Notes under the pieces: model-generated
Database searches by the model: none
What the model was told of the DNA's origin: nothing
What the model saw: the letters and a program-made list of their open reading frames with translations, nothing else
Source of the DNA: Gnetum montanum
Taxonomy: Eukaryota > Streptophyta > Gnetopsida > Gnetales > Gnetaceae
Direction of reading: 5' to 3'
Assembly (NCBI GenBank): GCA_015680685.1
Contig: MNCI01033529.1
Span: 790,513-854,512 of the forward strand
Length of the DNA stretch: 64,000 bases
Shown: in pieces, positions 1 through 11,102 of the stretch
How positions within the stretch are numbered: position 1 is the first letter of the stretch
Layout of the letters: each line of letters opens with the position of its first letter
Program-made: the position numbers and the translations under genes

Positions 1-656
1 TTCTTATAGTTAAACAAAACTTTTATGATTTCACACATGGGCATTCTTAAGCACTCAAGAGCTCTTACAATCTCCCATTTTAGCATTCTCTTGAGCCCTA
101 GCATGGAAGCACTATAATAGCCTTGATACTTATGGATTTTTGGTGTCAACGCTACATTTCTAAGATTTCCAAGCCCTACTGTGAAGCACTTTGGCAATTA
201 GATTTTTCACTTTTCTCACTCCCACCATAACCAATGTTATATATCTAGATTAGCAACATGGGAGGTTCGATAACATCCAAACTGGTAGGACATCTGACTT
301 TTGGAGTTGACTACATCGACTTCAATAGACCGTGAACCCCCATCCAAGTGAACCCCATGCTACTTTCGTAGGCACCATTTGTACACATTTCTCTAACTTA
401 TCCTTTATTCTTTCTTAATAAAGTTTTATGTTTTGATTTTTTGTGAAAAAATATATTTGTTTATTTTCTATGCATTATTCAAATCTATTTAGTTTTCAGT
501 ACTCCATTTTGCAATTCCCTAAGTCCCTGGTTGATTTGCTGAAATGGCCAAGGCACCTCAAATTCCATTTTTTCCAAAGGCCCTAGGGATTTAGGGTTGA
601 GGCTACTACACTAGATCCATTGGTTTTTTCAAATGATCAATTTTTTTATTGTAACA
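1..656 (+). mobile_element. Element E 5' LTR, 3' part
   Basis: This is the end of an LTR whose start lies left of the window. The call rests on a U5 block at about 525-570 (TCCCTGGTTGATTTGC then CCAAGGCAC) that recurs just before the LTR end of element F (49437-49475) and, more diverged, of C (28160-28195). It is followed by a terminal CA at 656 and, eight bases later, a primer-binding-site-like sequence. The polyadenylation-like AATAAA at 417-422 fits an R region. The LTR is old and AT-rich. It belongs to the element whose gag resumes at 26394. Confidence 0.7.
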
Positions 657-663
657 ATTTTCT

Positions 664-682
664 TACTACTAGAACGAGGGCC
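664..682 (+). promoter_or_regulatory. Element E primer-binding site (decayed)
   Basis: TACTACTAGAACGAGGGCC differs at a few positions from the primer-binding sites of elements A2 (25173-25191), C (28308) and F (49596), whose shared form is TGGCACTAGAAGnAGGGCC. It sits eight bases after the LTR end, where minus-strand priming by a host tRNA would start. I did not assign the tRNA. Confidence 0.65.
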
Positions 683-1507
683 TTTGCTGAATTTCTATGT
701 CTAAATTAGTTTGCCTTATTGCCTTGTCTAAATTGAATTTGACATTAAAACCTTTAAAATCTTCAAAACATTATAATCCATCCCCCTTGCAATCAAAGCC
801 TTGCATGGAAGTTGTAGGTGTTTGGATTTTTCAAGATTTTCACAATAGTTACTGTGAACTTCAAGGCCAACATTGGCATCCCAAATTTTCTTTTAAAAGA
901 TCAATGTTGCTCCTTCCCCTTTGTAACCAACATTGTAGCATAAAAGTTGCAGGTGGTTGGGTGGTGGTTTTTCATAGCACTTTCTATGAATTTTTCTCCA
1001 AAGGCAACATTGATATCTTTTTCCTTTTCCTTTTTGCTATCAACTTTTCTAGTTTTCAAAGTGGGTGGTGCAATCCTTCTAGAAACCATAAAACTTTTGA
1101 AAGTTTGATTCCCCCCATCTTTTCAAGTTGAGAGAATTAGCAGCTTACTAAAACTAGTTTTAGTGGAAGAATACCAACTTTCTATTGTAATTTTCAAACC
1201 CCCCCAATCAATGTTGAAATAAAAAGTGTGAGATTTCCATCATCTCACCCCCTTTATTTTTCCCCTTATCATACCCAACGTAGAGGTAGTCAGGAGGCCA
1301 ACATGGGTGGTTCTTAACACTAATTTTCCTAGTTTTCCAATTTTGGTAAAGGGGGTAAACCCTCCTCACCCCCACTTACTAATTATAGTAAGTACTTAAT
1401 TTTTAGTTGTTTTTGCTTCCTTTTAAACATTTTTGAATTTTATTCATTGGAATTTACTTCTATTTTATCATTTATAGCCTACTTTAAGCCATTTTCAACA
1501 AGATAAC
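683..1507 (+). other. Element E untranslated leader
   Basis: This stretch lies between the primer-binding site and the point where element G/D is inserted. It has a scattered, family-specific short motif, AACATTG / CCAACATTGG (around 870, 900, 930, 1005 and 1210). An open frame of 144 codons at 697-1131 spans it, but it is low-complexity, has no family resemblance and no partner in the other elements, so I do not call a gene. Confidence 0.5.
1503..1507 (+). repeat. Target-site duplication of G/D, left
   Basis: ATAAC directly precedes the LTR start at 1508. The matching right copy is ATAAA at 26388-26392, immediately after the other LTR, with one base changed. Together they argue that the two LTRs, 24 kb apart, belong to one insertion into element E just upstream of its gag start codon. 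Confidence 0.6.
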
Positions 1508-2475
1508 TAATGAGTCATGATTGTGTTAGCCCAAATATCAGATACTTGATATCAAGGCTCTAATATGGGATACACGATATCAAGGCTTCGATATTGAATA
1601 CACAATATCAAGTCCATTTACCCAACGTCAAGGCTCCGATATTGGATACATGATGTCAAGTCCCAAGAAATGATGTCAGATATTTGATATCATCTCTTCC
1701 ATGCTAGCTTATAAATATCGCACTTTGGTACATGGTTGGGACATAGTTTTAGTTTTAGATTTCAATTAGCTTTTTCATAGATTACTGATATCCAATTCCA
1801 TTATTCCCAATGCATGCATGTAGTGTGATGTTTGTAATTGTACAAAATTCTTATTCTAGTGTTATGTTCTTAGACACATTACATAATTGAAAATAAAGAT
1901 CAAAATTACTCCCATCATTGTAGCATCCACTTAGATTTATTATTGCTTTAATTATTTAATTGTTTATTGTTTATTGTTTTCTTTAGTTAATTTTTTCATT
2001 CATTGCTATTTGCTATTCTTGTCATTAAGTTGAATGAGTATGACTATTCATGAGTGTTTAAGTATAATTACTTGGTAACCCAGTAGTGTATTGTTTGGCA
2101 AGCCCAGTGACATAGGCTTGTCAACCCCAGTAGTAGTTATACAAAGTCTAAGGCATGTGTGGATGGTTAGGGATCGATACTCATTACACATAGGCTAGTT
2201 TAGACTTTACTTTTTACTATTTATTATCTTAATTAATTTATCTCTTTATTTTCATTAAGAGTAACATACGATTATACAACATCAATCATATGCCTCACTT
2301 TGGGCTAAACCATACATGATAAAGCTACCACTAGTGCAAGTGTGAAGAAAATGAACTGCAATCAAATCATAACAATTTAGATGCATAACTAGTCCCATCT
2401 ATGGAATTTGACTAAATCATGCATGAACACTTATGATTCGTATGGTTGGGTGTAGGGGTACCTTGTTGCTCATCA
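1508..2475 (+). mobile_element. Element G/D 5' LTR
   Basis: This 968-bp LTR starts TAATGAGTCATGATTGTG (ancestral TGATGA) and ends GTAGGGGTACCTTGTTGCTCATCA. Both ends match the LTR at 25495-26387 and, on the other strand, element H's LTR (TGATGAGACGCG...CACTCATCA). Its U3 has repeated GATATC/GATATTGGATAC blocks at 1535-1690, and a TATA-like CTTATAAATATCG lies near 1710. The GATATC blocks look like CpG-depleted forms of the GCGATATCGC palindromes in H. A decayed primer-binding site and a gag of the same family follow. Confidence 0.85.
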
Positions 2476-2476
2476 T

Positions 2477-2494
2477 TAGCACCATTGCCAAGGA
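2477..2494 (+). promoter_or_regulatory. Element G/D primer-binding site, tRNA-Asp type
   Basis: TAGCACCATTGCCAAGGA, starting two bases after the LTR, equals the common plant tRNA-Asp primer site TGGCGCCGTTGCCGGGGA apart from G-to-A changes. Those are the changes expected from cytosine deamination on the opposite strand. Confidence 0.7.
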
Positions 2495-2869
2495 TGGTGC
2501 TAGTTATCTAGATTAGTTATATTATACACAATGACTGTAAATGCATTCATGACCTATCTTTTAAAAATTATTAAATCACACACATCATAACCTAATAACA
2601 ATGTGTCTTTCATAAGGAAGTGATAATGCATCGTATAATGAAAACATTCATGAGAGAAGTAATGAGATATATGGTAAAGAAAATTGGAGTGACCAACTTC
2701 ATGCAGGGGTTTCATATATTCTTGACCACCTTGATGATAGTTAAAGACTACATTCGCCTAAGGTAGACAATCCTAGGGAGGATGAAGTAAGTCTTAGACA
2801 AGAGAAGGCCTCAAGTCCTAAGACCTCCTTGAAACTAAGAAATGATAAATTAAGGGACCTAGGGAAATA
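2495..2869 (+). other. Element G/D leader
   Basis: Leader between the primer-binding site and recognisable gag. I see no open frame or repeat that can be assigned. Confidence 0.4.
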
Positions 2870-4360
2870 TCATAGAACCCATGGCAATCCTTCTAATTCC
2901 TCATCTTTCTCTTTCCCTTCAATGTCTAGCTCTAATGAAGATGAACATAGGTATAGAGACAAAGCTCCACTCTAGGGATCAAAATAAAAATAGAAATCCA
3001 AACCATGGAAAAAGTCCAAGACATCAACATGAACATAGACATAATCATCACGATGAAACAAATAGTAATAGAAATTTCCTTTACAACTTATCTAATGATG
3101 ATGAATCCTTATTGGCCACTAAGAGCATGATGAAGATCATAGGGGTAGTTAAGATATCTCATAGGCATCTCAAAGAGAGTTTCCTACCTAGGCTTGATAT
3201 GAATAATATTTCTAAATTTGCAAGAGGCTATGATTTGGATCCACAACATCATTTACAAGCCTTCCATGATGCCTGTGCTTTCTACAACATTGAAAATGGA
3301 TGATAGAAACTTAAGCTCTTTCCTAGGACACTAATCAATAGAGTTGAAGTGTGGTATAAATTTTTGAAACCAAATTCAATCCAATAGTTATGCACAATGC
3401 TAGAACTCTTCAACGAGAAATACCAAACCTATGCAAGAGTGTCCAAATTGAGGAGACACATCCAAGGATGGAAGCAAGAATAACATGAACCCTTAAACAT
3501 GGCCTTAGATAGATATTATTTCCTATTGAATAGATTCCTAGGCCATGGTTTCTCCAAGGAAAGGCAACATTGTCACATCATATATGAGCTTCATAATGAA
3601 GGGATGTATAGCCCATGTCAATTATACGAGCTACAAATCCATTAGATTCAAGAATTGATCAAGCATGTGGTAAAAGAAGAAGGGGAAATATGAAAATGAG
3701 AGAATGTTGAGAAAAATCAATGGGATCCACCTTCCCAAAAGAAGGATCTTCATATCTATGGTAAGGAGAAAGAGGCTACTCTTGATAAGGTGATCTTGCA
3801 ATGAATCTTGCTGATACAAAAGTCTATTGATGAACTTGAAGCAAAGTTTGATAGTGACAAAAAAGTTACAACTTTGGTAAAAACTATAGAGAAGAAGGTA
3901 GTGCAAAAAAAAAAAAAAAAACCAAGAAATCACTATAAACAATGGAAGAAATACCAAGAAATAGCTAGGAACACTTTTTAGCAAATAGAAAAAATGGCTG
4001 AAGAAAGTGAGGTTATAGACTCAACCATAGATGAAGATAATGGATGTGACATCTGTAAATATTAGCATCTAAAAGGCCATTGCCTGATCTTGTTGCATCT
4101 ACATGAGTATTGAGCAAGTGCCTTAAATATGAAGTTTGTATAGAAGCACATGCCTAGGAGGTTTCCTTTTCCACATGGTAATGAAAGCTAGTTCCACAAC
4201 CAATCATACTATCCTAGGATGAATTATTACTAGCCTCAACACTATCATCAACTATAGTAACAACACCCACAATCTTGGGGAAGGCTACCACCAAACCAGC
4301 CCTATCCTTCCTATTAACCAAAATCACATGAATATTATGTTCAACATCCTATTTCTCCAA
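2870..4360 (+). pseudogene. Decayed gag of element G/D
   Basis: The translated segments line up with the intact gag of element H (60762-63359). The N-terminal Ser/His-rich part is followed at 3090-3300 by a stretch with the core motif DPQHHLQAFHDAC, then LKLFPRTL (3311-3335), a decayed WYxxLEP-like segment, LRRHIQGWKQE (3450-3480) and the knuckle CDICKYxHLKGHC at 4048-4086. A Pro/Gln/Tyr-rich tail matches H's PQSWGMPQ/PYPYRQ region (4200-4350). Frameshifts and many TAG stops break it. Family role: capsid-nucleocapsid precursor that packages the element RNA. The knuckle spacing CX2CX3HX4C is one residue shorter than the usual retroviral type and is shared with H. No protease follows. Confidence 0.85.
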
Positions 4361-5438
4361 CTAGTTCTATGTCCTCTACTTCAAATCACCACTGACTCTC
4401 CCGAGTACCATCAACCCATGACATATCTTGAATGATCACCACCTCTAGCCTCTTAACATCCATCCTATCCTCAATATCCTCATACTTCACCTCATCATGT
4501 GCCACTGCTAGCAACACAAGAGGGCTCAGCACCACAACATCAACAAATGAATTCCACTTGCATTGCAAGTGTGTAGAGAAATGTTGATAACACTAGGTTC
4601 CCACTATAAACTCAAAAATGTCCATTCTTTAGAAAAGGCCCTAGGCGGAACTGTAATACTCATGGACCTACTACATCATCCAAACCAATCCAAGGCCAAT
4701 CTAGTGCAAAACCTTCCTTCTCACAACCAATGTCCTCTAATCCTACACAAGGGCCATCATCCATTATTACTCCAACACCAAACCAAAGCAATGAACCTAG
4801 CAAAGTGAGGAGATGAACAAATCCATGAATACTATATCATAATCAAGGGTGCAATTGTGGGCTAGACATCTACAATGTTAATACAACTCATGCCCTGACC
4901 CACCATACAATTAACAACCAAGTGTGTGAAAAATGATTTGTCTACACAATTGCCACTACACCAAGAGACACCTAGTAGTGAGGAAATGAAAGGTTATCAA
5001 TATTTTATACATGCATGGATCCTACTTATCTACTTATTAATTCTTTCCATAGTTGAATGTTTAGTCGTGGTGGGAACCCTCAATTCTAATCAGAATTAAT
5101 AGGTGTTTTTCATCGTTTTGTTTTATAATTTTTTATCATTTTCTTATTTCCTGATACAGTTTTTTCCTATCCTTTTCAACATTTTCTATATTTTTTTTTC
5201 ATTTCCTTTGTTAGTAATCTCACTTGTAAATAGAATAGTAATGTAGCCCATTGAGATGAGGTTTTCTCTATGTTGTCAGGTCATGAGGGACTAATTATTT
5301 AGATAGTGAGACCACATCATCCATCCAATCATTCCATTAATAATAGGTTCTTACCCTAGTCATAATGACATTACTTTTTATCATCCAACCTAAAAATAAA
5401 TTCATATTCATTATGCCCTAGCAGAAGAGTGTAGGATC
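4361..5438 (+). other. Unassigned decayed sequence in element G/D
   Basis: Continuation of the element after gag. Short open stretches (4386-4568 and 4563-4808) have no recognisable family motif. The protease expected from element H is not visible, so it is deleted or too decayed to read. Confidence 0.35.
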
Positions 5439-6487
5439 AAGGGGGAAATGTGTAGGGTATGACATCAAGGGGATTGTGGATTCTCTTTGGCCACTTTTGT
5501 ATGTTCTATCATGTTGCTTCAATTGTAATTATATCCTTATAGATCTAATGAAAAATGGAAGTAATAGTTACATAAAAAGGCACTAAATAAATTTCTAAGG
5601 ATCCCACTAGAAAGACATGTATCTATGCCTAAAGGTTGATGGCTTCTTAGCTAAAAAAAAAGTTCCATAAGTTAACTTCTCCCTTGGAAAAAATACCAAG
5701 TGATGTTACCCCTTGTAACTATGATAGTCTTATGGTTGTCAACTGCCAGGATGAAATGATGCAATGTCATTGAAATGTGGTTTGGACTTGGTTTGAATCT
5801 TGGAAAGATTGGCTAATGATTACTTAACCATTAATAACACATAAGGATTCATTATGCCTTTAGTAAGACACCTCACGTCCCAATTTCTATAGTCCATCTC
5901 ATATCACTATTCATATGATCCTAACTTGTGATTTTGTGTAATATAGAGTTATTATCTCAAACTCGTGGTTTTTACATGTGTGTTTTTTTGCATAGTTATG
6001 CATTGCATTCAACCCCTTTGGTGCCTACAAACATTTTTAGGTGTGGTTATACAAGGGCATCATAGGCTAGAGCCTACTTTAGGGAGAATCTAGTTGTGTA
6101 ACTTTTGTAACTTGTACTTGTTTGACACAACAACATCATTCCTAACCTTCCAAGCACTTCTTTATTAAATTTCATGCTTTCCCTTATCATGTAATTGATC
6201 CATTCTACAACATCAATTTAACACCCCTTTCCTTGTATCATCCAAAGATTTTAACATCAATGACTCCATCTTCTAAGACTTTGGATGCCTAACAATGATT
6301 TCCTACTTACCCCAGAAATATGGACCTAACCTAAAACCTTCCAACCAATCATAAAACTTCATTTTCCATTCTCAGTACCCTCATTAAATGCAAATTCATG
6401 GACCCCAATATTGGCTACTTGGTTTTGGGTCAACCTTGATATCGAATACCCAATATTAGTTACCCAATATTAGGTTAAAGAAAACTC
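5439..6487 (+). other. Purine tract and possible LTR-like segment
   Basis: AAGGGGGAAA at 5439-5448 is followed by TGTGTAGGGTATGACATC, the usual look of a polypurine tract abutting a 3' LTR. At 6405-6470 the sequence carries CCAATATTGG / GATATCGAATACCCAATATT blocks resembling the GATATC-rich U3 of the G/D and H LTRs. I found no second copy in the window to define LTR ends, so this is tentative. No coding potential is seen. Confidence 0.3.
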
Positions 6488-6494
6488 TATATAT
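6488..6494 (+). promoter_or_regulatory. TATA-box-like site ahead of the 6540 reading frame
   Basis: TATATAT in the context CTATATATGACCCC lies about 50 bp upstream of the coding segment at 6540 and just after a cluster of GATATC/CCAATATT repeats. Repeat cluster, TATA and coding segment come in the same order as at the promoter of the antisense gene in elements A2 and C. Confidence 0.4.
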
Positions 6495-6539
6495 GACCCC
6501 CACAGTATCCAAAAATCAATTCTCTTAATTTTCACTTAG

Positions 6540-7110
6540 GGGAGTTTTTCAAATTTGTGGAGTTAATGTTTCATTCTTGGTCAAAGCAATCATCGAAGCT
6601 CTTAATCTACCAAATGAAGGGGCTAAGTTAGTCCATCTGTCCATGAGCTCTGACCCCAACACTAGAAAGCTATGGTTGAGGTAGGCATATAGCAAGGATG
6701 ACAAAACATATAATGAATTAACTCTAGAACAGAGGACCTATTTCAAGATAGGCACATATCATCTCTTCCCCACCAAAGGGATCAACAAAATTTCAACATA
6801 TGCAGCCAAGGGAAGTGTCATACTAATGGGCAAATACATGGTCAACCTTACCAAATTATATTACATCAAAATTCAAAGCTAGTTTAAAGAAAAGAGGAGG
6901 GAAGCCCACAGTTCCATTCCCTTGCTTAATCTAAAAGCTATGGAAGCACAATCAAATTCTGGGATACACAAACAATGTTCCCAGGAAGGTTTAGAATGCT
7001 TCCTTCACTGAATTGCTTGAACATGCAACACCAAGGAGAGACCTTTGTGAGGAACATGAACTAGATAAGGAAGTAGAACTAGAAAAAGAGGCAAAATAGG
7101 AGCTTGAATA
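6540..7110 (+). pseudogene. Extra ORF resembling a 'putative plant transposon protein'
   Basis: From an acceptor-like TTTTCACTTAG at 6539, one frame reads as protein for about 120 codons with two TAG stops. It includes GVNVSFLVKAIIEALNLP, then a YNELTLEQRTYFKIG segment, then YHLFPTKGINKISTYAAKG and LMGKY. The order (beta-strand plus helix ending in LxLP, a charged linker, an aromatic 'arrives at the low-copy locale' helix, PT then a small-residue helix) is what I recall of the plant retrotransposon accessory domain annotated as putative plant transposon protein. A Glu/Lys-rich part follows in a shifted frame to about 7110. Function is unknown. It may be an extra ORF of G/D or a relic of another element cut by the A1 insertion at 7427. 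Confidence 0.45.
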
Positions 7111-7426
7111 GTATCATGGGCCACAAGTTCCACCACTACTACCATAGGAGCTAGTAATGAACCACTTGCAAAAAAATTGATAAAACACTCAGTTGGATGA
7201 GTAGAGAGGAATTACGCCTCTTTAGAGTCCTCAACGATGTTGTGCAACTGACTATTTTAATGGATTAGACAAGAGGATAGATTTTGCTATAGTTAGGAGG
7301 AGAATCCCAATGATTATGTCAAATCTCTAGTAATGCCGCATCCTTCCAAGTAATACTAAAAATAGGAGAAGGTGCAATAGTAGTGGTCATGCAACATCAA
7401 GATGTATCAGGCATAGTAGAGGTAAT

Positions 7427-9227
7427 TGTAGCAATTGAAAACATCGGCAGCTGGAAAAAACTAAGAGGTCATCAGTTGTGACAGTCTTAACCCCAGATCC
7501 GGGCGAGGGCTATGCTAGATAAAATGAAAATGGGGTGCCGTGAACGGTCTAGTCGATCAGATAGGGACTTAGTCAGTATTACTAGAACCTTTTGCAAATG
7601 TATGATTTGAAAACAAGACTTATAGCATAAAATAATAATCCTTAAATGCAAAAGGAGCAAAAAATGATGTAAAATGCGATGAAAAGTAGGAAAGCAAAGT
7701 AAAATGTAGTTGGGAAAAGGCACTATTTCAAGATTATGACTTCACCCTGTCAAGGTGGGTACAATCTGTTGCGCCACACTGGGAGGCGTAGAGATCCCAA
7801 AAGTAGCCAAGACATTTAGAGCAAGATAGCTGTGTGCTGGAATGCGAGCCCAGGAGTTCACAATGCAAAATGCTACAAAGATAGTGGGAAGGAGCCAAAA
7901 CAGAATGCCAAACAGGAATGCTCGCTGTTTACAATGCCAAAAAAAATGTTTACAATGCTCAGGATTGATAGTTTGCCAACTTGCAAAAGTTCTAACTTTC
8001 CAACTTGTTAACCTACTAATCAATTTTTGCTTTCTAGCCAACCAATTCACCAACCAACCCTTTGAACATTACTCATCAGGGTATTTATAGGGCCAGGAGC
8101 ATGCGAAAGATGTGGTTTTGGTGCCATGTGTCCTGAGCCCATGTTGACATGTCTATGCTACATGGACATGTAGGATTGATTGACGAGCCTACCATGCTAT
8201 AATTACACTATCAGAACTTGGAGATGTGTGTCAACGACGCAAATAGTTGAAGTGCATTGATGTAGCATGGCTACCTACCATGCTGTGTGTAGCATGTGGC
8301 ATAGTGTAGAAGCTTGCTATGCAAGGAGATGCATAGATGTAGTGTAGCTGCTTGCTACGCTGTGCTATGCTTTGGAGTGTAGCATGTCAGCATAGCATAG
8401 CATCTTGCTACGCTGTGCTATGCTATGCAGCGTAGCATAGCGTAGCCACCAGTTTGAGGCAGAAAATTGTGTTGGGGCTTGTTGCATGTGCTGGAAACCT
8501 TTGAAGTGCTCTGATTGATTTTGCATATTTTCTATGCTATGATATGCTACATAGCGTAGCACAAAGTAGTAGCTAGCCTTAATTGCAAAAATGTTGATAA
8601 TCTGCAACTTTTTCTCTTTGCAACGTGAAACATGCGAACTTACTGATCCTACACTTTGAGATGCCTTTTGGCACTTCCGTAATGTTGCTATGCTGTGCTA
8701 TGCTATGTAGCATAGCAGCCAACATGGCCTACTTTTTGCTGAATTTGCCACTTTCTGGTGGAAGGAACCATTGCTGAAGGACTTAGAGCTGAGAAAAGCA
8801 ATTGGTTTCAAAGGCTAAAGGCGCTAACTAAGTGCAATTAAAGTCACTAAGTAAGCTGAACCTTCCTATATTGCTCTTGCTATTCTATGCTACGCTACGT
8901 AGGATAGCATAGTGTAGCAACTTTTCTTGCAACAATTTACAGTTGATTGCCTACACAATTGTCTCCTAAAACCTGCTACGCTACATAGCGTAGCAAACTC
9001 CTTAGCTAAAAAACTTGCCAAAATGTTTCGCACATCCTGAGCACTGCTGGCAACTCTCCACATCATTTTTGAGTAGGTTGTCAGCTGGGTAAATTATCGA
9101 GCTAGAAAAATTACCAAGCTAGATAGCCTAAACTCAGAGCATTCATTTCTTGTCAAAGTGACATGACGTTGTCTAAATTGCAAAGACCTGGTGAAGCAAG
9201 AAAGTCTTGAAAATTTAGGGTGTTTCA
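7427..9227 (-). mobile_element. Element A1 3' LTR
   Basis: On the minus strand this 1.8-kb LTR starts TGAAACACCCTAAATTTTCA (9227) and ends ...TTGCTACA-type (7427; plus strand TGTAGCAATTG). It matches the LTR at 11642-13316 along its length, including the stretch beginning CAGTCTTAACCCC near 7480 and the line GGGACTTAGTCAG. A polypurine tract borders it at 9228. The left flank is GGTAAT; the partner target duplication is lost. The LTR carries five or more GCTATGCTACGTAGC-type palindromes and a TATA-like CTATAAATACCC on the minus strand at about 8080-8090. Confidence 0.85.
8270..9000. repeat. Palindrome-rich block in the A1 LTR
   Basis: Short TAGCATAGCG units are arranged as near-perfect inverted repeats (around 8400-8440, 8535-8565, 8685-8720, 8885-8920 and 8975-8995). 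A typical core is GCTATGCTACGTAGCATAGC with C/T wobble. Such dyads could form stem-loops in LTR RNA or DNA cruciforms. Equivalent blocks lie in the A2 LTR and both C LTRs. Confidence 0.85.
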
Positions 9228-9242
9228 TTGGCCCCTCTTTGT
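9228..9242 (-). promoter_or_regulatory. Element A1 polypurine tract
   Basis: On the minus strand CAAAGAGGGGCCAA directly precedes the LTR's TGAAACACC. The same tract stands before the A2 LTR (13317) and before C's 3' LTR (42964-42977). It is the expected primer for plus-strand DNA synthesis. Confidence 0.75.
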
Positions 9243-10607
9243 TGACATCTAGAGGATGGACCCAAGAGATGCTGACAAAGAATATGAAACATCACAGAAG
9301 AGAAAACGTCAACATTGCTCTTTGGTCATCACCAAGATGTCTCTTAGCTATACTTTGAGAGTGTTGCATTGGTTACATGGGAGAAGGGAAGCGTTAAGCA
9401 TGGAGGGAGTAGGCTCAGGAAAAGGATAAAGATGAGACTTGGTAGGGTCCCTCATTGGAGTGCTCATGAGGGAGTTGTTTGCATGGTCATCTTTTCTTTT
9501 GCTGACCTTCAACCTCTTGTCAGAATGCTTAGGGAGAGAGGGTGTGCAAAACAGATTACATGCCATTTGTTTTAGGCATGCTTTTTTTTTGCGCATGAGC
9601 TTTTGCTCTCTTATGCTTTTACCTTTCCTATTTTTCCTTTTACATATACAAACAACCTTGTCATAGGATAGGTATTTCCTTCCTAGGATGAGTTATGTTA
9701 CATCCATGTGGGGCCTTAACCTACCTACAGATGCTTCCCATGCAACAAGCTGTGTTACGCACATCATGGATTTTGTGGTTGGGAAAATGAGAGGGCTTGA
9801 CAGGCATTCGAAAAAGCTTATGAAAGAGAGGAGAGAGTGGATTGTAAGTGTAAGGAGTGAAATAAGGAAGGTAAAGGGGAGGAACAGGATGTGCACTTTA
9901 AGCTAACTAAGCTAGTCAAGACGAATGCCTTGGAACATGTAGGGTCTTGCTTCCATGGCGAAGCGCATCTCTAGCCAGCATCCCCCTGGTATGCATCCTG
10001 CAAACATAACAAAAAGAAAACTAGAAGAAACAATCATGATGTAAAATGAAGGCAAATTCCTTGCTCGCTACAGTCATTGTTGAAGCTTTGGACATCTTTG
10101 CTAGTGTGCGATGTCCAAAGTAGGAAGGCCAGCAACGGCTTTGGTAGCATCAGCATGGAGGAACTGGCATCGAAGGAGCTAGGAGTTGCTGTGAGTACGG
10201 ATGCCCAGAAATCCCTATTGAAGGCATGCATTCTCAGTTCAGCTATGGGATTGGTTACTCCACAGCTAAATGTTGTTTGAGCTCAGGTGTTGGTAGGGGG
10301 CTGGAGGGTAACAATATTGTGGCTAGGCCACAATACTGTTGGAACTCTAGGAATAGGCACTGACCAAGGAACTACTATCAAGGTGACGAGCCATGGCAAC
10401 AGTAGGTCTGAAGGGTCAGTGAAATGTCATACGACATCTCCAGAGGATCAGCAGGATGCCAAGAGCAATGGCATTGCATATGTTCCAAATCATTTTTTCA
10501 TCGCATTGTGAACTATATTCTGGAACTACAACATCCCACCCCATGTCGGCACTGTGCATGCTTGCTTGATGTGTATTGGTGTAGATGCGTGTTGGGGACA
10601 TGTTGTA
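9243..10607 (-). other. Element A1 3' region, with possible antisense ORF
   Basis: This region between polypurine tract and tandem array aligns with A2 (13331-14400) and C (41600-42963). On the plus strand (antisense to the element), 10287-10511 reads GGWRVTILWLGHNT, then CHTTSPEDQQDAKS, then GIAYVP. The same frame gives CHTTSPKDQHGAK in A2 (near 14230) and CHKTSLEDQQDAS in C (minus strand, near 41780). This is a candidate second antisense ORF, but nucleotide similarity alone could produce it. Confidence 0.45.
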
Positions 10608-11070
10608 AACCCAGTTTAAGATCCTGGTAGACCATCTGCTAGTTTAAGATCTTAGCAGACTATCGTGCTGGTTTAAGGTCCCAGCAGACCATATGTGCCA
10701 GTTTAACATCATAGAGGACATTTGCCATGCTAGTTTAAAGTCCCAACATACTGCTATGCTAGTTTAAGATCCCAGCAGACCAATGTTGTGCCAGTTTAAG
10801 GTCCTAGCATACCACTACGCTAGTTTTTCATCGTAGCAGATGGTGGATGAACTAGTTTAAGGTCCTAGAAGACTGTCTATGCCAGTTTAATGTCATAGCA
10901 GACTATCTGAGCCAAGTTATAGTCATAGCAGACTATCTGTTCCAGTTTTACATCATAGTAGATAGGCTTTGCCAGTTTAGCATCATAGCGGACATTGGTG
11001 AAGCTGTGCCAATTTAATGTCGTAGCAGACGTTTGCTCACCTTTGCTAGTTTTATGTCGTAGCGAACGTT
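10608..11070. repeat. Tandem array 3 of element A1
   Basis: About 13 degenerate units of 30-36 bp, each with a core GCTAGTTTAAGGTCCTAGCAGACC or the variant GCCAGTTTAATGTCATAGCAGAC. The array corresponds to that after integrase in A2 (14405-14745) and C (41165-41600). Here it runs straight into an intron of the antisense gene, so the whole RT-integrase block has been deleted with one breakpoint at the array. Confidence 0.9.
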
Positions 11071-11102
11071 GTGAGTCTAAAAATATATTCACCTTATCAT
11101 AG

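Noticed and set aside
697-1131. 144-codon open frame near the left end
   Set aside because: It lies in the leader of element E, is low-complexity, and no other element shows a counterpart.
5449-6487. Solo LTR
   Set aside because: A purine tract and U3-like repeats are present, but there are no matching ends, target duplication or second copy.
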